From JAICKN01 sp036489565 (GTDB taxonomy: Bacteria > Acidobacteriota > Terriglobia > Terriglobales > Acidobacteriaceae): a stretch of 64,000 nt of DNA. Location: assembly GCA_036489565.1 (NCBI GenBank), contig DASXFN010000033.1, positions 1 to 64,000 on the forward strand. Reading direction: 5' to 3'. The notes beneath the pieces are model-generated. The model made no database searches. It was given only the letters and a program-made list of their open reading frames with translations, and was not told the DNA's origin. Made by a program: the position numbers and the translations under genes. Positions 50,199 through 58,319 of this stretch are shown here, one piece after another (the first letter of the stretch is position 1; each line of letters starts with the position of its first letter).

Positions 50199-51815
50199 CT
50201 AAATGCTCAAAGCTTCGCCACGCTGTTTGCGGCTCAAGATCCAGTCGAAAATAATTCGCGATACGAAAACGGCGGTAAACAGGTTCGCCACCAAACCGAT
50301 GGTCAATGTGGTGGCAAAGCCCTGAACCGGGCCAGTGCCGAAAACAAACAAGATCGCAGCGGAGAGAATGGTCGTGACGTGCGTATCAAAAATGGCGGTC
50401 CACGCATGGCGGAAGCCCTGGTCCACGGCCGAAGGTGGCGTTTTGCCGTTCCGCAACTCTTCGCGGATACGCTCAAAGATCAGCACATTGGAATCCACGC
50501 CCATGCCGACCGTGAGAATAACTCCGGCAATTCCCGGCAGCGTCAACACGCCCTTCAGGTAGCCCATGGAACCAAGCAGGATGATGAGGTTCAGGATCAA
50601 AGCGACATCCGCATTGATGCCTGCTCCGCGATAGTAAACAAGCATGAAGATCAGTACCGCGACCATGCCGACTACGGTTGCCTCCACGCCGTGCCGAATC
50701 GAATCAGCCCCCAGCGACGGCCCAACCGTGCGTTCTTCCAGGTAATTGATGCCCGCGGGCAACGCGCCGGAACGCAGGACCAGCGCCAGGTCTTTCGCTT
50801 CCTGATCTGAAAAATTTCCTTTTATCTCGCACTGATCGCGAATGGGCTCTTCAATATTGGCTACTTCCTGCACTTTATTGTCGAGCACTACCGCCAGGCT
50901 GTCGTTTACATGCTGCGAGGTGAAGTTGTAAAACTTCTGCCCGCCCTCGCCAGTCAAGTTGAAGGTGACAGTCGGCTGTCCAGTTTCACTGCTGCGGCTT
51001 ACATCGGCGCTGCGCAGGTCGCGTCCGCTGATGGCGGAAGCCCGCGAAATCAAATACCACGCTTCGCCCCCGCCGCCACCCGTGCCAATACTGCGCCCCG
51101 GCAATATCACGGTATCAGGAGGAAGAACGCCGCCATGCTGCTGCAGCGCATCCTGCTCGCTGGTGTACGGCCCGCCGAAGGATTGCCGCACCTGCAGCAT
51201 TGCCGTGGACTGCATTACTTCCTTCACGCGCGCCGGATCGTTCACGTCCGGCAACTCCACCAGAATCTGGTACGCGCCCAGTCCGTGCTCCTGCACCGTC
51301 GGTTCGCTCACGCCCAGGCTGTCAATTCGATTGCGGATGGTTTCAATCGCCTGCTGCACCGCGCGGTCCTTCAATTCCTTTAACGCCTGCGGCTTCATAG
51401 CAACTGTCCAGTTGTTATCGGCGCCAGAGGCAGCGTCATATTCCGGCAAAGCGTCGGAAATCAGGGATCGCACGTCGGAACTTGCGTTTGGCGATACTCC
51501 TTGAATCACAATTTTTTCGGGGCTATTGGTTGGATCAGGCTTAGTAACGCTGGCGTAATTTACTTTGCGGTTGCGAAGGCCCTGCTTGATGGTCTCGACG
51601 GCGGAGTCGGAGTCCACATTCACCGCGTCATTCACCTTGACTTGCAGGATGAGGTGAGTCCCGCCTTTGAGGTCCAATCCCAGATGGATTTGCTTCTGGA
51701 GAGAGCTCACTAGTCCCTGCCAGCTGAAGCTGTCGGGAATCCCAAATATGCCGACGATAAAGAACAACAGCGCGGCGACTGTAACGATGACTTTCCAGCT
51801 TAAATTCTTGTTCAT
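50199..51815 (-). CDS. secD: Protein translocase subunit SecD
   Basis: A 538-residue protein of normal length. LDLKGGTHLILQV (about 47-59) follows the first helix. The large periplasmic head (about 70-360) includes VSEPTVQEHGLGAYQILVELPDV. The membrane core carries TVGMGVDSNVLIFERIREE, the proton-relay block. It works with SecF and YajC at the SecYEG channel. Its place between yajC and secF is the classic order. Confidence 0.95.
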   Translation of the reverse strand: MNKNLSWKVIVTVAALLFFIVGIFGIPDSFSWQGLVSSLQKQIHLGLDLKGGTHLILQVKVNDAVNVDSDSAVETIKQGLRNRKVNYASVTKPDPTNSPEKIVIQGVSPNASSDVRSLISDALPEYDAASGADNNWTVAMKPQALKELKDRAVQQAIETIRNRIDSLGVSEPTVQEHGLGAYQILVELPDVNDPARVKEVMQSTAMLQVRQSFGGPYTSEQDALQQHGGVLPPDTVILPGRSIGTGGGGGEAWYLISRASAISGRDLRSADVSRSSETGQPTVTFNLTGEGGQKFYNFTSQHVNDSLAVVLDNKVQEVANIEEPIRDQCEIKGNFSDQEAKDLALVLRSGALPAGINYLEERTVGPSLGADSIRHGVEATVVGMVAVLIFMLVYYRGAGINADVALILNLIILLGSMGYLKGVLTLPGIAGVILTVGMGVDSNVLIFERIREELRNGKTPPSAVDQGFRHAWTAIFDTHVTTILSAAILFVFGTGPVQGFATTLTIGLVANLFTAVFVSRIIFDWILSRKQRGEALSI

Positions 51816-51900
51816 GACCTGATCTATAACTTCAATTTCACTGTGCTTTTTCTTGCTTGCGCAGGCGATATTCCGAAGGGCTTGCGCTTGTTACTGACTT

Positions 51901-52224
51901 TTACTTGGTGACGATCTCCTCACCGCTTGCAACAGTAGCAATGGAAGCGCGGGTGACCTCAAGACGGAGGTTGTCAGGCGGAATGCGCAAATGAACGTAA
52001 TCGTCCCGCAGGGCGATTATAGTTCCATGGAGCCCCCCGTTTGTCACAACCTTGTCCCCGGTCTTCAGCTCACCGAGCATCTTTTGCCACTTTTTCTGCC
52101 GACGCTGCTGCGGCATGATCAAAAGGAAATAGAAAATGGCGAAAATAAATAAAAGCGGGGCCAAAGTGATCAGACTCATGCCCCCACCGCTTGATTGAAG
52201 CGCCAATAAATTGAACATGCTCAT
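51901..52224 (-). CDS. yajC: Preprotein translocase accessory subunit YajC
   Basis: A 107-residue protein with one membrane helix (ITLAPLLFIFAIFYFLLI, about 19-36), then RRQKKWQKMLGELKTGDKVVTNGGLHGTI, the conserved soluble block. It binds the SecD-SecF complex. It lies between tgt and secD, the usual order tgt-yajC-secD-secF. No clear Shine-Dalgarno sequence is seen. Confidence 0.95.
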   Translation of the reverse strand: MSMFNLLALQSSGGGMSLITLAPLLFIFAIFYFLLIMPQQRRQKKWQKMLGELKTGDKVVTNGGLHGTIIALRDDYVHLRIPPDNLRLEVTRASIATVASGEEIVTK

Positions 52225-52403
52225 GGAAAACCGGAATTTTCTCTAATCACTCCACGCGAGCGCCCAAAGGCGCAATAACACCATTCGTATTCGCTGCGGG
52301 ATTCTTCTATTCAGGCCGGACAGTTTTTCAGCTTATGGCATGAACCGGGAATGCCAAGCTGGGTTTCGGTCAAGACCACAACACAGCAGAAAATATAAGG
52401 CCC

Positions 52404-53579
52404 TTACCCAAGTGCAATAGAATGCCGCACCGTCCGCATTAAGTCAAGGTAGAAGCTCAAGTTATGGACAGTATTCAAGACTTGGGCCAGCACTTCATTG
52501 GATGCATAAAGATGACGCAGGTAGGCCCGCGAGTAACGGGCGCACACTTTGCAACCGCAATTAGGGTCAAGAGGGCCTTGGTCCCCGATATACCGCGCTT
52601 GCTTGATGGAAATTTTCCCCTCCGAAGTAAATAGCAGCCCGTGGCGCGCGGCCCGCGTGGGAAGCACGCAATCCATCATGTCAATGCCGAGGTTTGCGTA
52701 CTCCACAATCTCTTCCGGGGTCCCTACGCCCATGAGATATCGGGGTTTATCGGTAGGGAGATGCTGGATCGTGCTCTTCACCACTTCTCGAGTCAGGGTT
52801 CTAGGCTCGCCCACGCTGAGCCCGCCAATCGCGTACCCGGGAAAGCCGATTTCGATGGTCCGCTCCGCGGATTCCTTGCGCAGCGCTAAATCCATTCCCC
52901 CCTGCACAATGCCGAAGAGCGCTTGTGTCTTTTCTTCTAAAGGCTCTTCTAACGGCCCTTCCAAAGACTTGTCATTCCGAGCGTAGCGAGGAATCTGCTG
53001 TTCTGCTTCAGCCTGAGGGGCGCTACTCCAGGGCACTTCATGCTTGTGCTCCTCAAAATACTTTTTGCTGCGCGCGGCCCAACGCAGCGTCAGTTCCATG
53101 GACTGCTGCGTCCGCGCGCGGTCCGCGGGATGCTCCGTGCACTCGTCAAATGCCATGATGATGTCCGCGCCCAGCCCGATCTGCGCGGCTATAGCGCTTT
53201 CCGGGGTAAAAACATGGGACGACCCATCCAGATGCGAGCGGAACGTTACCCCGTCCTCGGTGACTTTGCGCAACTCATTCAGGCTAAAGACTTGAAATCC
53301 ACCAGAATCGGTGAGGATGGCACGAGGCCACGACATGAACTTATGCAGGCCGCCCAGCTTCCGCACCTGCTCAATGCCCGGCCGCAAGTAGAGGTGGTAG
53401 GTGTTCCCCAGCAATATCTGCACGCCAAGGTCTTCAAGAATGTCCTGGGAAACGCCCTTTACCGAAGCGACCGTGCCCACCGGCATGAAAACTGGCGTTT
53501 CCACTTCGCCATGGGGCGTGAGCAGCCGTCCGAGGCGTGCGGCTCCGCGCGTACTTTTAATTTGAAATTGAAGAGGCAC
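52404..53579 (-). CDS. tgt: Queuine tRNA-ribosyltransferase (TGT) with a repeat-derived insert
   Basis: A 391-residue enzyme that exchanges guanine for preQ1 at position 34 of tRNAs. VFMPVGTVASVKG and LTDSGGFQVFSL (with the catalytic Asp region) are intact; the Zn site is CGCKVCARYSRAYLRHL near the C-terminus. Between RSKKYFEEHKHE and KTQALFGIVQGG about 35 residues are inserted; 12 of them (residues about 193-204) are the in-frame translation of the dispersed GTCATTCCGA repeat. The start is GTG, with TACAAT eight bases upstream and no Shine-Dalgarno sequence. Confidence 0.94.
   Translation of the reverse strand: MPLQFQIKSTRGAARLGRLLTPHGEVETPVFMPVGTVASVKGVSQDILEDLGVQILLGNTYHLYLRPGIEQVRKLGGLHKFMSWPRAILTDSGGFQVFSLNELRKVTEDGVTFRSHLDGSSHVFTPESAIAAQIGLGADIIMAFDECTEHPADRARTQQSMELTLRWAARSKKYFEEHKHEVPWSSAPQAEAEQQIPRYARNDKSLEGPLEEPLEEKTQALFGIVQGGMDLALRKESAERTIEIGFPGYAIGGLSVGEPRTLTREVVKSTIQHLPTDKPRYLMGVGTPEEIVEYANLGIDMMDCVLPTRAARHGLLFTSEGKISIKQARYIGDQGPLDPNCGCKVCARYSRAYLRHLYASNEVLAQVLNTVHNLSFYLDLMRTVRHSIALG
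52968..53003. repeat. Dispersed repeat fragment inside tgt
   Basis: CTTGTCATTCCGAGCGTAGCGAGGAATCTGCTGTTC (36 bases, 12 codons) matches the repeat ends at 22142-22232 and 30075-30146. It keeps the tgt frame open. Confidence 0.75.
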
Positions 53580-53629
53580 GAATAGCGATTGTAAAGGATG
53601 GAGGATGCCGAACCTTTTACCTGAAATTT

Positions 53630-53692
53630 GTCATCCTGCGCGAAGCAGATCATTCGCTTGCGAATGATCTACGAAGTCGAAGGATCTTGCGG
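53630..53692. repeat. Dispersed repeat, GTCATCCTG...AGGATCTTGC type
   Basis: GTCATCCTGCGCGAAGCAGATCATTCGCTTGCGAATGATC ... GAAGTCGAAGGATCTTGCG, with an internal hairpin (GATCATTCGC / GCGAATGATC). It lies between the dus stop and the tgt promoter. Confidence 0.6.
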
Positions 53693-53705
53693 TTCTTTGG
53701 TGAAA

Positions 53706-55031
53706 TTACAAAGTGGCAGGGACTTCATTCTGCAGCCGCGCTTCAAAGAATTCTTCCACTCGCGACAAGATTTCCGGAGCGGATTTCGAATCGTAAATTC
53801 CCTTGCGCAATGCCGCGCCTCCGGGGACCCCGTGCGTGAACCATGAGGCGAATTGTTTCATCTTGCCTTCCGCGTCAGGAAGCTCTTCTTCAATGAGCAT
53901 TTGGAAATATGTGCGGATCATTTGATAACGGTCGGCTTCCGTGGGCTGGTTATAGCGTGGCCTCGAGCTGTCCCCGAGCACATTCGGGAAGGGCACGGCT
54001 TCAGCCGTGCCGACCAGAGTCTCTTTAAAGTCCAGGGCTTCAGCCCCCGAGGGACGGCTGTTACACTCAGCGGCTAAAGCCGCATAAGTTTCGGCATTTT
54101 CGGCACGACTAAAGTCGTGCCCTTCCCGGATGTGCCCTCCCACAAATTGCTGTTCCCGAAGTCGCCCTTCCCGCAGTCGCCCTTCCCGCAACTGCTGCAT
54201 CCCTGCGCAATACTGCTCAATCTGGCGGAATATCCAGGGATTCGACGGCGCCATGCGGCCAATCATTACCGCGTCGCAGCCGGTTTGCGTGACCATGGCG
54301 CAAGCGTCTTCCGGCGTGCGAATGTCGCCGTTGCCGATGACAGGAATTTTGACGACATCTTTCACGGCGGCAATCCACTCCCAGCGCGCTTGTCCGCTGT
54401 AGCCCTGTTCGCGAGTGCGAGCGTGGAGCGCAACGGCGCAAAGGCCACTCGCCTCGGCCATCTTCGCCAGATCCACGCACACAATTTCATCGTCATTCCA
54501 TCCAACACGGAATTTCACGGTGAACGGAATTGTGACGGCCGAGCGGACCGCTTTGAAAATCTCGCCAATCCTGGGCAGATCGCGGAGCAGTCCCGAGCCG
54601 CCATTGCACTTCACAACTTTTTTCGCGGGGCAGCCCAGGTTGAGATCAATCAAATCAAAGCCGAGGTCCTCCACCATTCGCGCGGCTTCGGCCATCACAT
54701 TCGGGTCGCTGCCAAAAAGCTGTGCTGAGATGGGATGCTCATCTTCGTAAAAATGCAGGTAGCGCTTTGCCTTCTGATCTTTTTTGCGAAGAACGCCATC
54801 GGCGGAAGTGAACTCGGTCATGATGAGTCCGCATCCGCCAAGATTTCGGATGAAGCGGCGGAAGACGGTGTCAGTAACGCCGGCCATAGGCGCGAGAACG
54901 GTGGCGGGAGCGATTTTCACCCCGCCGATCATGAGCGATGAAGGTACGGGCGTCCACGCCCGTACAGCGGCAGAACCGACGGGCGAGACGCCCGTTTCTC
55001 CATCGCCGGAATTGTCCCAGAACTTGCGCAC
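53706..55031 (-). CDS. dusB: tRNA-dihydrouridine synthase with a large repeat-derived insert
   Basis: A 441-residue enzyme, against about 330 in the family. The FMN barrel is intact: LAPMAGVTDTVFRRF near residue 44, LNLGCPAKKVVKCNGGSGLL (about 131-150, with the catalytic Cys), and VIGNGDIRTPEDACAM. The C-terminal helical domain ends with ASWFTHGVPGGAALRK. Between them, residues about 277-358 derive from dispersed palindromic repeats. It reduces uridine in tRNA. The start is GTG, with TAAAAT exactly six bases upstream. A Ser/Gly/Thr-rich leader of about 35 residues precedes the barrel. Confidence 0.9.
   Translation of the reverse strand: MRKFWDNSGDGETGVSPVGSAAVRAWTPVPSSLMIGGVKIAPATVLAPMAGVTDTVFRRFIRNLGGCGLIMTEFTSADGVLRKKDQKAKRYLHFYEDEHPISAQLFGSDPNVMAEAARMVEDLGFDLIDLNLGCPAKKVVKCNGGSGLLRDLPRIGEIFKAVRSAVTIPFTVKFRVGWNDDEIVCVDLAKMAEASGLCAVALHARTREQGYSGQARWEWIAAVKDVVKIPVIGNGDIRTPEDACAMVTQTGCDAVMIGRMAPSNPWIFRQIEQYCAGMQQLREGRLREGRLREQQFVGGHIREGHDFSRAENAETYAALAAECNSRPSGAEALDFKETLVGTAEAVPFPNVLGDSSRPRYNQPTEADRYQMIRTYFQMLIEEELPDAEGKMKQFASWFTHGVPGGAALRKGIYDSKSAPEILSRVEEFFEARLQNEVPATL
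53955..54200. repeat. Cluster of palindromic repeats inside dus
   Basis: Perfect hairpins: GGCACGGCTTCAGCCGTGCC (53992-54011), GCGGCTAAAGCCGC (54070-54083) and GGCACGACTAAAGTCGTGCC (54102-54121), plus GGGCTTCAGCCC near 54031. A 15-base unit close to CCCGCAGTCGCCCTT is repeated about three times (54155-54197). All is read in frame as part of the enzyme. Confidence 0.75.
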
Positions 55032-55037
55032 GAACCT

Positions 55038-55043
55038 ATTTTA
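55038..55043 (-). promoter_or_regulatory. TAAAAT box six bases before the dus GTG
   Basis: On the minus strand TAAAAT, then AGGTTC, then GTG at 55031. An AGG within the six-base spacer is too close to act as a Shine-Dalgarno sequence. Confidence 0.5.
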
Positions 55044-55111
55044 CTGCCTCCCGGCAAGTTGGGGATGTGCGACAATCCGCCACATCGGAATTTCATCGTA
55101 CGAGCGGTGTT

Positions 55112-55414
55112 ATGAGAATGGTCCGGAAAATTCTGCTGACTGACTATATTGGGGCCATGCTTTCGGCGGTGCTGATCGCCGACGCCTTCACAACTTTCGT
55201 CACAACTCTTGCGGAGCAGTTGGCCTTCCACTTCCGCTCCTCAGACCGCTTGGCCCTGGACCATTTATCCGGCACATATTCCGTGTTTTCCGCCACAACG
55301 CGTATTGCACTTTATCTGGGCTTCGCCTACTTCTTGTGGTTGTGGCTTTATGGAACAAAGTCCGGCGGGGATGATAATGCGCCGCCGATGAACGACGAAA
55401 AGGCTGCCGACTGA
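55112..55414 (+). CDS. Small membrane protein, first of a pair
   Basis: A protein of about 100 residues, starting MRMVRKILLTDYIGAMLS. Two hydrophobic segments lie at about residues 7-30 and 65-83, with a polar loop between and an acidic tail (DDNAPPMNDEKAAD). I recognise no family. The start at 55112 (or 55118) is chosen because the first membrane helix follows; the frame is open upstream into the dus promoter. Its stop TGA abuts the ATG of the next gene, so the two are translationally coupled. Confidence 0.5.
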   Translation: MRMVRKILLTDYIGAMLSAVLIADAFTTFVTTLAEQLAFHFRSSDRLALDHLSGTYSVFSATTRIALYLGFAYFLWLWLYGTKSGGDDNAPPMNDEKAAD

Positions 55415-55735
55415 ATGAGCGAGGAACAAATCTCTGCTGAAATACTTGCGCGAAGGTTCGCCGTCCCGGTATTCGCGGTCTGGCTGCTTCATGCCGGAGT
55501 GTGGATAGCTATTATCGCGGCCAGTCAGCCAATTTTGTCGGGACTATTGAGAATTTCAAATTGGTATGTACAACATTTTCTACCCACCAGCAACCTCATT
55601 GAGGAAATATCGTGGAGCATGTATTTCACCTTTGGCGAAATAGCTGAAGGGATAATCCCTATCGTTCTGGGATTACTGCTTGGCTTTTGGGTGCTTCGCA
55701 GGAAGACAGCGAAAAGCAGAATGCCAAACGCTTAG
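55415..55735 (+). CDS. Small membrane protein, second of a pair
   Basis: A 106-residue protein with hydrophobic segments at about residues 14-40 and 70-90, and a short basic tail. I do not recognise it. It begins immediately after the stop of the preceding gene. A function for the pair in the inner membrane is an inference from shared topology. Its end overlaps the end of the convergent gene at 55732 by four bases. Confidence 0.5.
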   Translation: MSEEQISAEILARRFAVPVFAVWLLHAGVWIAIIAASQPILSGLLRISNWYVQHFLPTSNLIEEISWSMYFTFGEIAEGIIPIVLGLLLGFWVLRRKTAKSRMPNA

Positions 55736-55956
55736 GCGCATTGCTCCTGAGGCGTAAGCTCCATGGCGGAATCGGCGGAGGATTCCACTGCGCCTTCGGT
55801 GGTGATGCGGCTGGCTTTGCGAATCTCTTTGGCTATCCGGGTGAGGGCTTCGTTGCGCAGCGGGCTGTCTGCGTACATGACGGAGCTTGCGGCTAGAGTG
55901 AACCGTAGCGCGTCCTCTTGTTTGTCGAAGTGAAGGACTACCTGGCTTGCCGTCAT
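55732..55956 (-). CDS. Unknown small cytosolic protein
   Basis: A 74-residue protein starting MTASQVVLHFDKQEDALRFTLAASS; an alpha-beta start and helical centre are likely, with an acidic tail. GGAGG lies 6 bases before the ATG at 55956, a strong ribosome binding site; the frame is open upstream but has no second signal. No family is recognised. It converges on the small membrane pair. Confidence 0.55.
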   Translation of the reverse strand: MTASQVVLHFDKQEDALRFTLAASSVMYADSPLRNEALTRIAKEIRKASRITTEGAVESSADSAMELTPQEQCA

Positions 55957-56052
55957 TTGCACACCTCCGGGGCGGGGATATGAGCAAAGCATAGGCCCGT
56001 TTTGCTTCCTGAGAAGGGTACTTTTTTGATGCCCCGAGACTCGGAAGTGCAT

Positions 56053-56427
56053 TCTTTCCGAGCGCTTAGGGCTTTGACCCTAGTCGAGCGGAAGGGGACA
56101 TTTGCGCGCTACCCGGTTATTTGCTTTGGGCTTGGGAGGATCGTCCGATTCCCGGAATGAGTACGCCTGTTTGTTTAGACTTTTTGACGCTACTTCTGGA
56201 CGCTATGTCCGCGCTCTTGATCGGGCCGTGGTTCCGCCAGTCGTGAAAATCAAGCAGGGGTAGAAAAGGCCAGCCTTAGTTTTTTGAAGAACAAGAGTGT
56301 CGGCCCGACATCATTGCCCGATATTGTTCTGGAGAATGAAGAGAATGTGCAACAATCTTCGATACTCGACAAAAGGCTGTTTTGTATTTGCACTTCAATA
56401 ATTTGACGAAGGTTCCCGGAGGAAACT
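56053..56427. other. Intergenic region with one hairpin
   Basis: Positions 56056-56093 form a hairpin (TTCCG...CTTAGGG / CCCTAG...CGGAA, 12 pairs with small internal loops around CTTTGA). The rest holds no gene I can support. GGAGG at its end is the ribosome binding site of the next methyltransferase. Confidence 0.45.
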
Positions 56428-57225
56428 ATGGCAGAGGAGAAACGAACGACGTCTGTGGTGAATGGCAGGCTATGGGGATCGGCTGCGGAGGACTGGGCGG
56501 CGTTTCAGGAGGGGGTATGCCGGAAGGTCTATGTGGATGCCTTCGATCGCGTAAAGCTAGGGCCGGGCACACAGTATTTGGACGCGGGTTGCGGCGCGGG
56601 AATGGCTGCGCAGATTGCACGCGAACGGGGAGCGCAGGTGAGCGGACTGGATGCCTCGGAGAGTCTTCTGGGGATTGCCAGACGGCGGGTGCCGGAGGGA
56701 GATTTCCGGCAGGGTGAACTGGAGATGCTGCCGTTTGAGGATAATTCGTTCGACCTGGTGACGGGGTTCAACTCCTTCCAATATGCGGCAAATCCCGGAG
56801 CTGCTTTGGCGGAGGCCAAGCGGGTAGCACGGCCGGGATCTTCAGTGGTGGTGATGACGTGGGGAAAACCGGAAGGGATGGAGGCTGCGTCGCTGGTAGC
56901 GGCGCTGCGTCCGCTGCTACCGGCTCCGCCGCCCGGGGCACCAGGGCCATTTGCGCTCTCGGAGGAAGCGGCGCTGCGCGGGTTCGCCACGGCAGCTGGG
57001 CTGGAGCCGATAGAGGTTGTGGACGTGGATTGTCCGTGGATGTACCCGGATTTGGCGACGGCCATGCGGGGATTGGGGTCATCGGGTGTGGCAGCCCGAG
57101 CGGCGGAGAACTCCGGAAAGGCGAAAGTGGATGAGGCGCATAAGAAGGCGCTGGAGCCGTTCCGGCGAGAGGACGGAAGCTACAGAATCGGGGCCACGTT
57201 TCGTTATCTGATGGCGCGGGCGTAA
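56428..57225 (+). CDS. Class I SAM-dependent methyltransferase
   Basis: A 265-residue protein. YLDAGCGAGMAAQIA (about residues 50-64) is motif I, GLDASESLLGIARRR motif II, EMLPFEDNSFDLVTGFNSFQYA motif IV, and AKRVARPGSSVVVMTWG follows. The C-terminal 100 residues, with FALSEEAALRGFATAAGL, resemble small-molecule methyltransferases that act on ubiquinone-like or secondary-metabolite substrates. The substrate is unknown. A strong GGAGG lies 5 bases before the ATG. It is a separate family from the methyltransferase at 5934. Confidence 0.85.
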   Translation: MAEEKRTTSVVNGRLWGSAAEDWAAFQEGVCRKVYVDAFDRVKLGPGTQYLDAGCGAGMAAQIARERGAQVSGLDASESLLGIARRRVPEGDFRQGELEMLPFEDNSFDLVTGFNSFQYAANPGAALAEAKRVARPGSSVVVMTWGKPEGMEAASLVAALRPLLPAPPPGAPGPFALSEEAALRGFATAAGLEPIEVVDVDCPWMYPDLATAMRGLGSSGVAARAAENSGKAKVDEAHKKALEPFRREDGSYRIGATFRYLMARA

Positions 57226-57358
57226 GAGACGAAAAGGGAGCGTGGGGGCTGGGGGTCATTTGAGGTGGTATGCATCGTTCTCGGAGGGTCAAGGGAGTGA
57301 GCCAAAATCGCATCATGCAGGTGGGAAAGCGGCGCACCCCCATCAGCCTTAATCTTTT

Positions 57359-57378
57359 AGCGGACAAGAGTGTCCGCT
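57359..57378. repeat. Hairpin AGCGGACA-AGAG-TGTCCGCT
   Basis: A perfect eight-base-arm hairpin. A relative (GGCGGACA-CTCT-TGTCCGCC) is at 63962-63981. It lies 29 bases before the enoyl-CoA hydratase ATG, in what should be its leader or promoter. Confidence 0.55.
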
Positions 57379-57406
57379 CCACATTTTGATTCCAAGGGCA
57401 AACGAC

Positions 57407-58189
57407 ATGAACTTCGAAAACCTGCTCTTCGAGAAAAAGAATTCCATCGCCTATGTCACGGTGAATCGTCCTAAGGCGCTGAACGCGCTCAATGCCGCGA
57501 CGATGGAAGAATTGCGCGCAGTTTTTACGGAAATCAAAAACGATGCTGGAGTCCGCGTCGTGATTCTGACGGGCGCGGGTGAGAAGGCATTTATCGCCGG
57601 CGCCGACATCGGCGAAATCGCCAAGCTCGATGGCGAGACTGGGAAAGAATTTGCGCGGCGCGGGCAATCGGTCTTCAACTTGATCGAAAATCTGGGCAAG
57701 CCGGTGATTGCCTGCATGAACGGCTTCGCGTTAGGCGGAGGATGCGAGATCGCGCTGGCCTGCACTATGCGTATCGCGAGCGACAACGCGAAGTTTGGAC
57801 AGCCCGAGGTGAAGCTCGGAGTTATCCCGGGCTTTGGCGGATCGCAGCGGCTGCCGCGTCTGGTGGGGAAGGGAATCGCGAACCAGTTGTTGCTTACCGG
57901 CGAGATGATCAGCGCGCAAGAAGCCCATCGCATTGGGCTGGTGAATGAAGTTACTGCTCCCGCGAATCTGATTTCCCGCGCGGAAGAGATCGCAGGGAAG
58001 ATCATTGCCAACGCGCCGCTGGCCGTGCAGTACACTTTGGAAGCGGTGAATCAAGGGCTGGATATGCCGCTGGGAGAAGGGCTTCAGTTGGAAGCGTCGC
58101 TGTTTGGAAAAAGCTGTGCGACAGAAGACAAAAAAGAGGGAACCGCGGCATTTCTGGAGAAGCGCAAGGCGGAGTTTAAGGGCAGATAA
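57407..58189 (+). CDS. Enoyl-CoA hydratase/isomerase (crotonase family)
   Basis: A 260-residue crotonase. VTVNRPKALNALN (about 15-27), GAGEKAFIAGADIGEI (about 55-70) and ACMNGFALGGGCEIALAC (about 103-120) form the CoA and oxyanion sites. GQPEVKLGVIPGFGGSQRLPRL holds the second catalytic Glu region; both acidic residues look present, so hydration of short enoyl-CoA (such as crotonyl-CoA) is likely. ATG 57407 is chosen, with AAGGG eight bases upstream. Confidence 0.9.
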   Translation: MNFENLLFEKKNSIAYVTVNRPKALNALNAATMEELRAVFTEIKNDAGVRVVILTGAGEKAFIAGADIGEIAKLDGETGKEFARRGQSVFNLIENLGKPVIACMNGFALGGGCEIALACTMRIASDNAKFGQPEVKLGVIPGFGGSQRLPRLVGKGIANQLLLTGEMISAQEAHRIGLVNEVTAPANLISRAEEIAGKIIANAPLAVQYTLEAVNQGLDMPLGEGLQLEASLFGKSCATEDKKEGTAAFLEKRKAEFKGR

Positions 58190-58228
58190 TCCACTTCCTG
58201 ACTTGCTTACTTTGCCAATTAACCATTT

Positions 58229-58319
58229 GTCATCCTGAGGCGGCTTCATCGCCGAAAGACCCATGCATCTTGGCTTCCGACGATTGCATGGGTTCTTCGC
58301 TTCGCTCAGAATGACAAAG
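58229..58319. repeat. Dispersed repeat, GTCATCCTGAG...CAGAATGACAAAG type
   Basis: Inverted ends and GCATGGGTTCTTCGCTTCGCTCAGAATGAC. The only in-frame ATGs of ribH (58263 and 58311) lie inside it. Confidence 0.65.
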
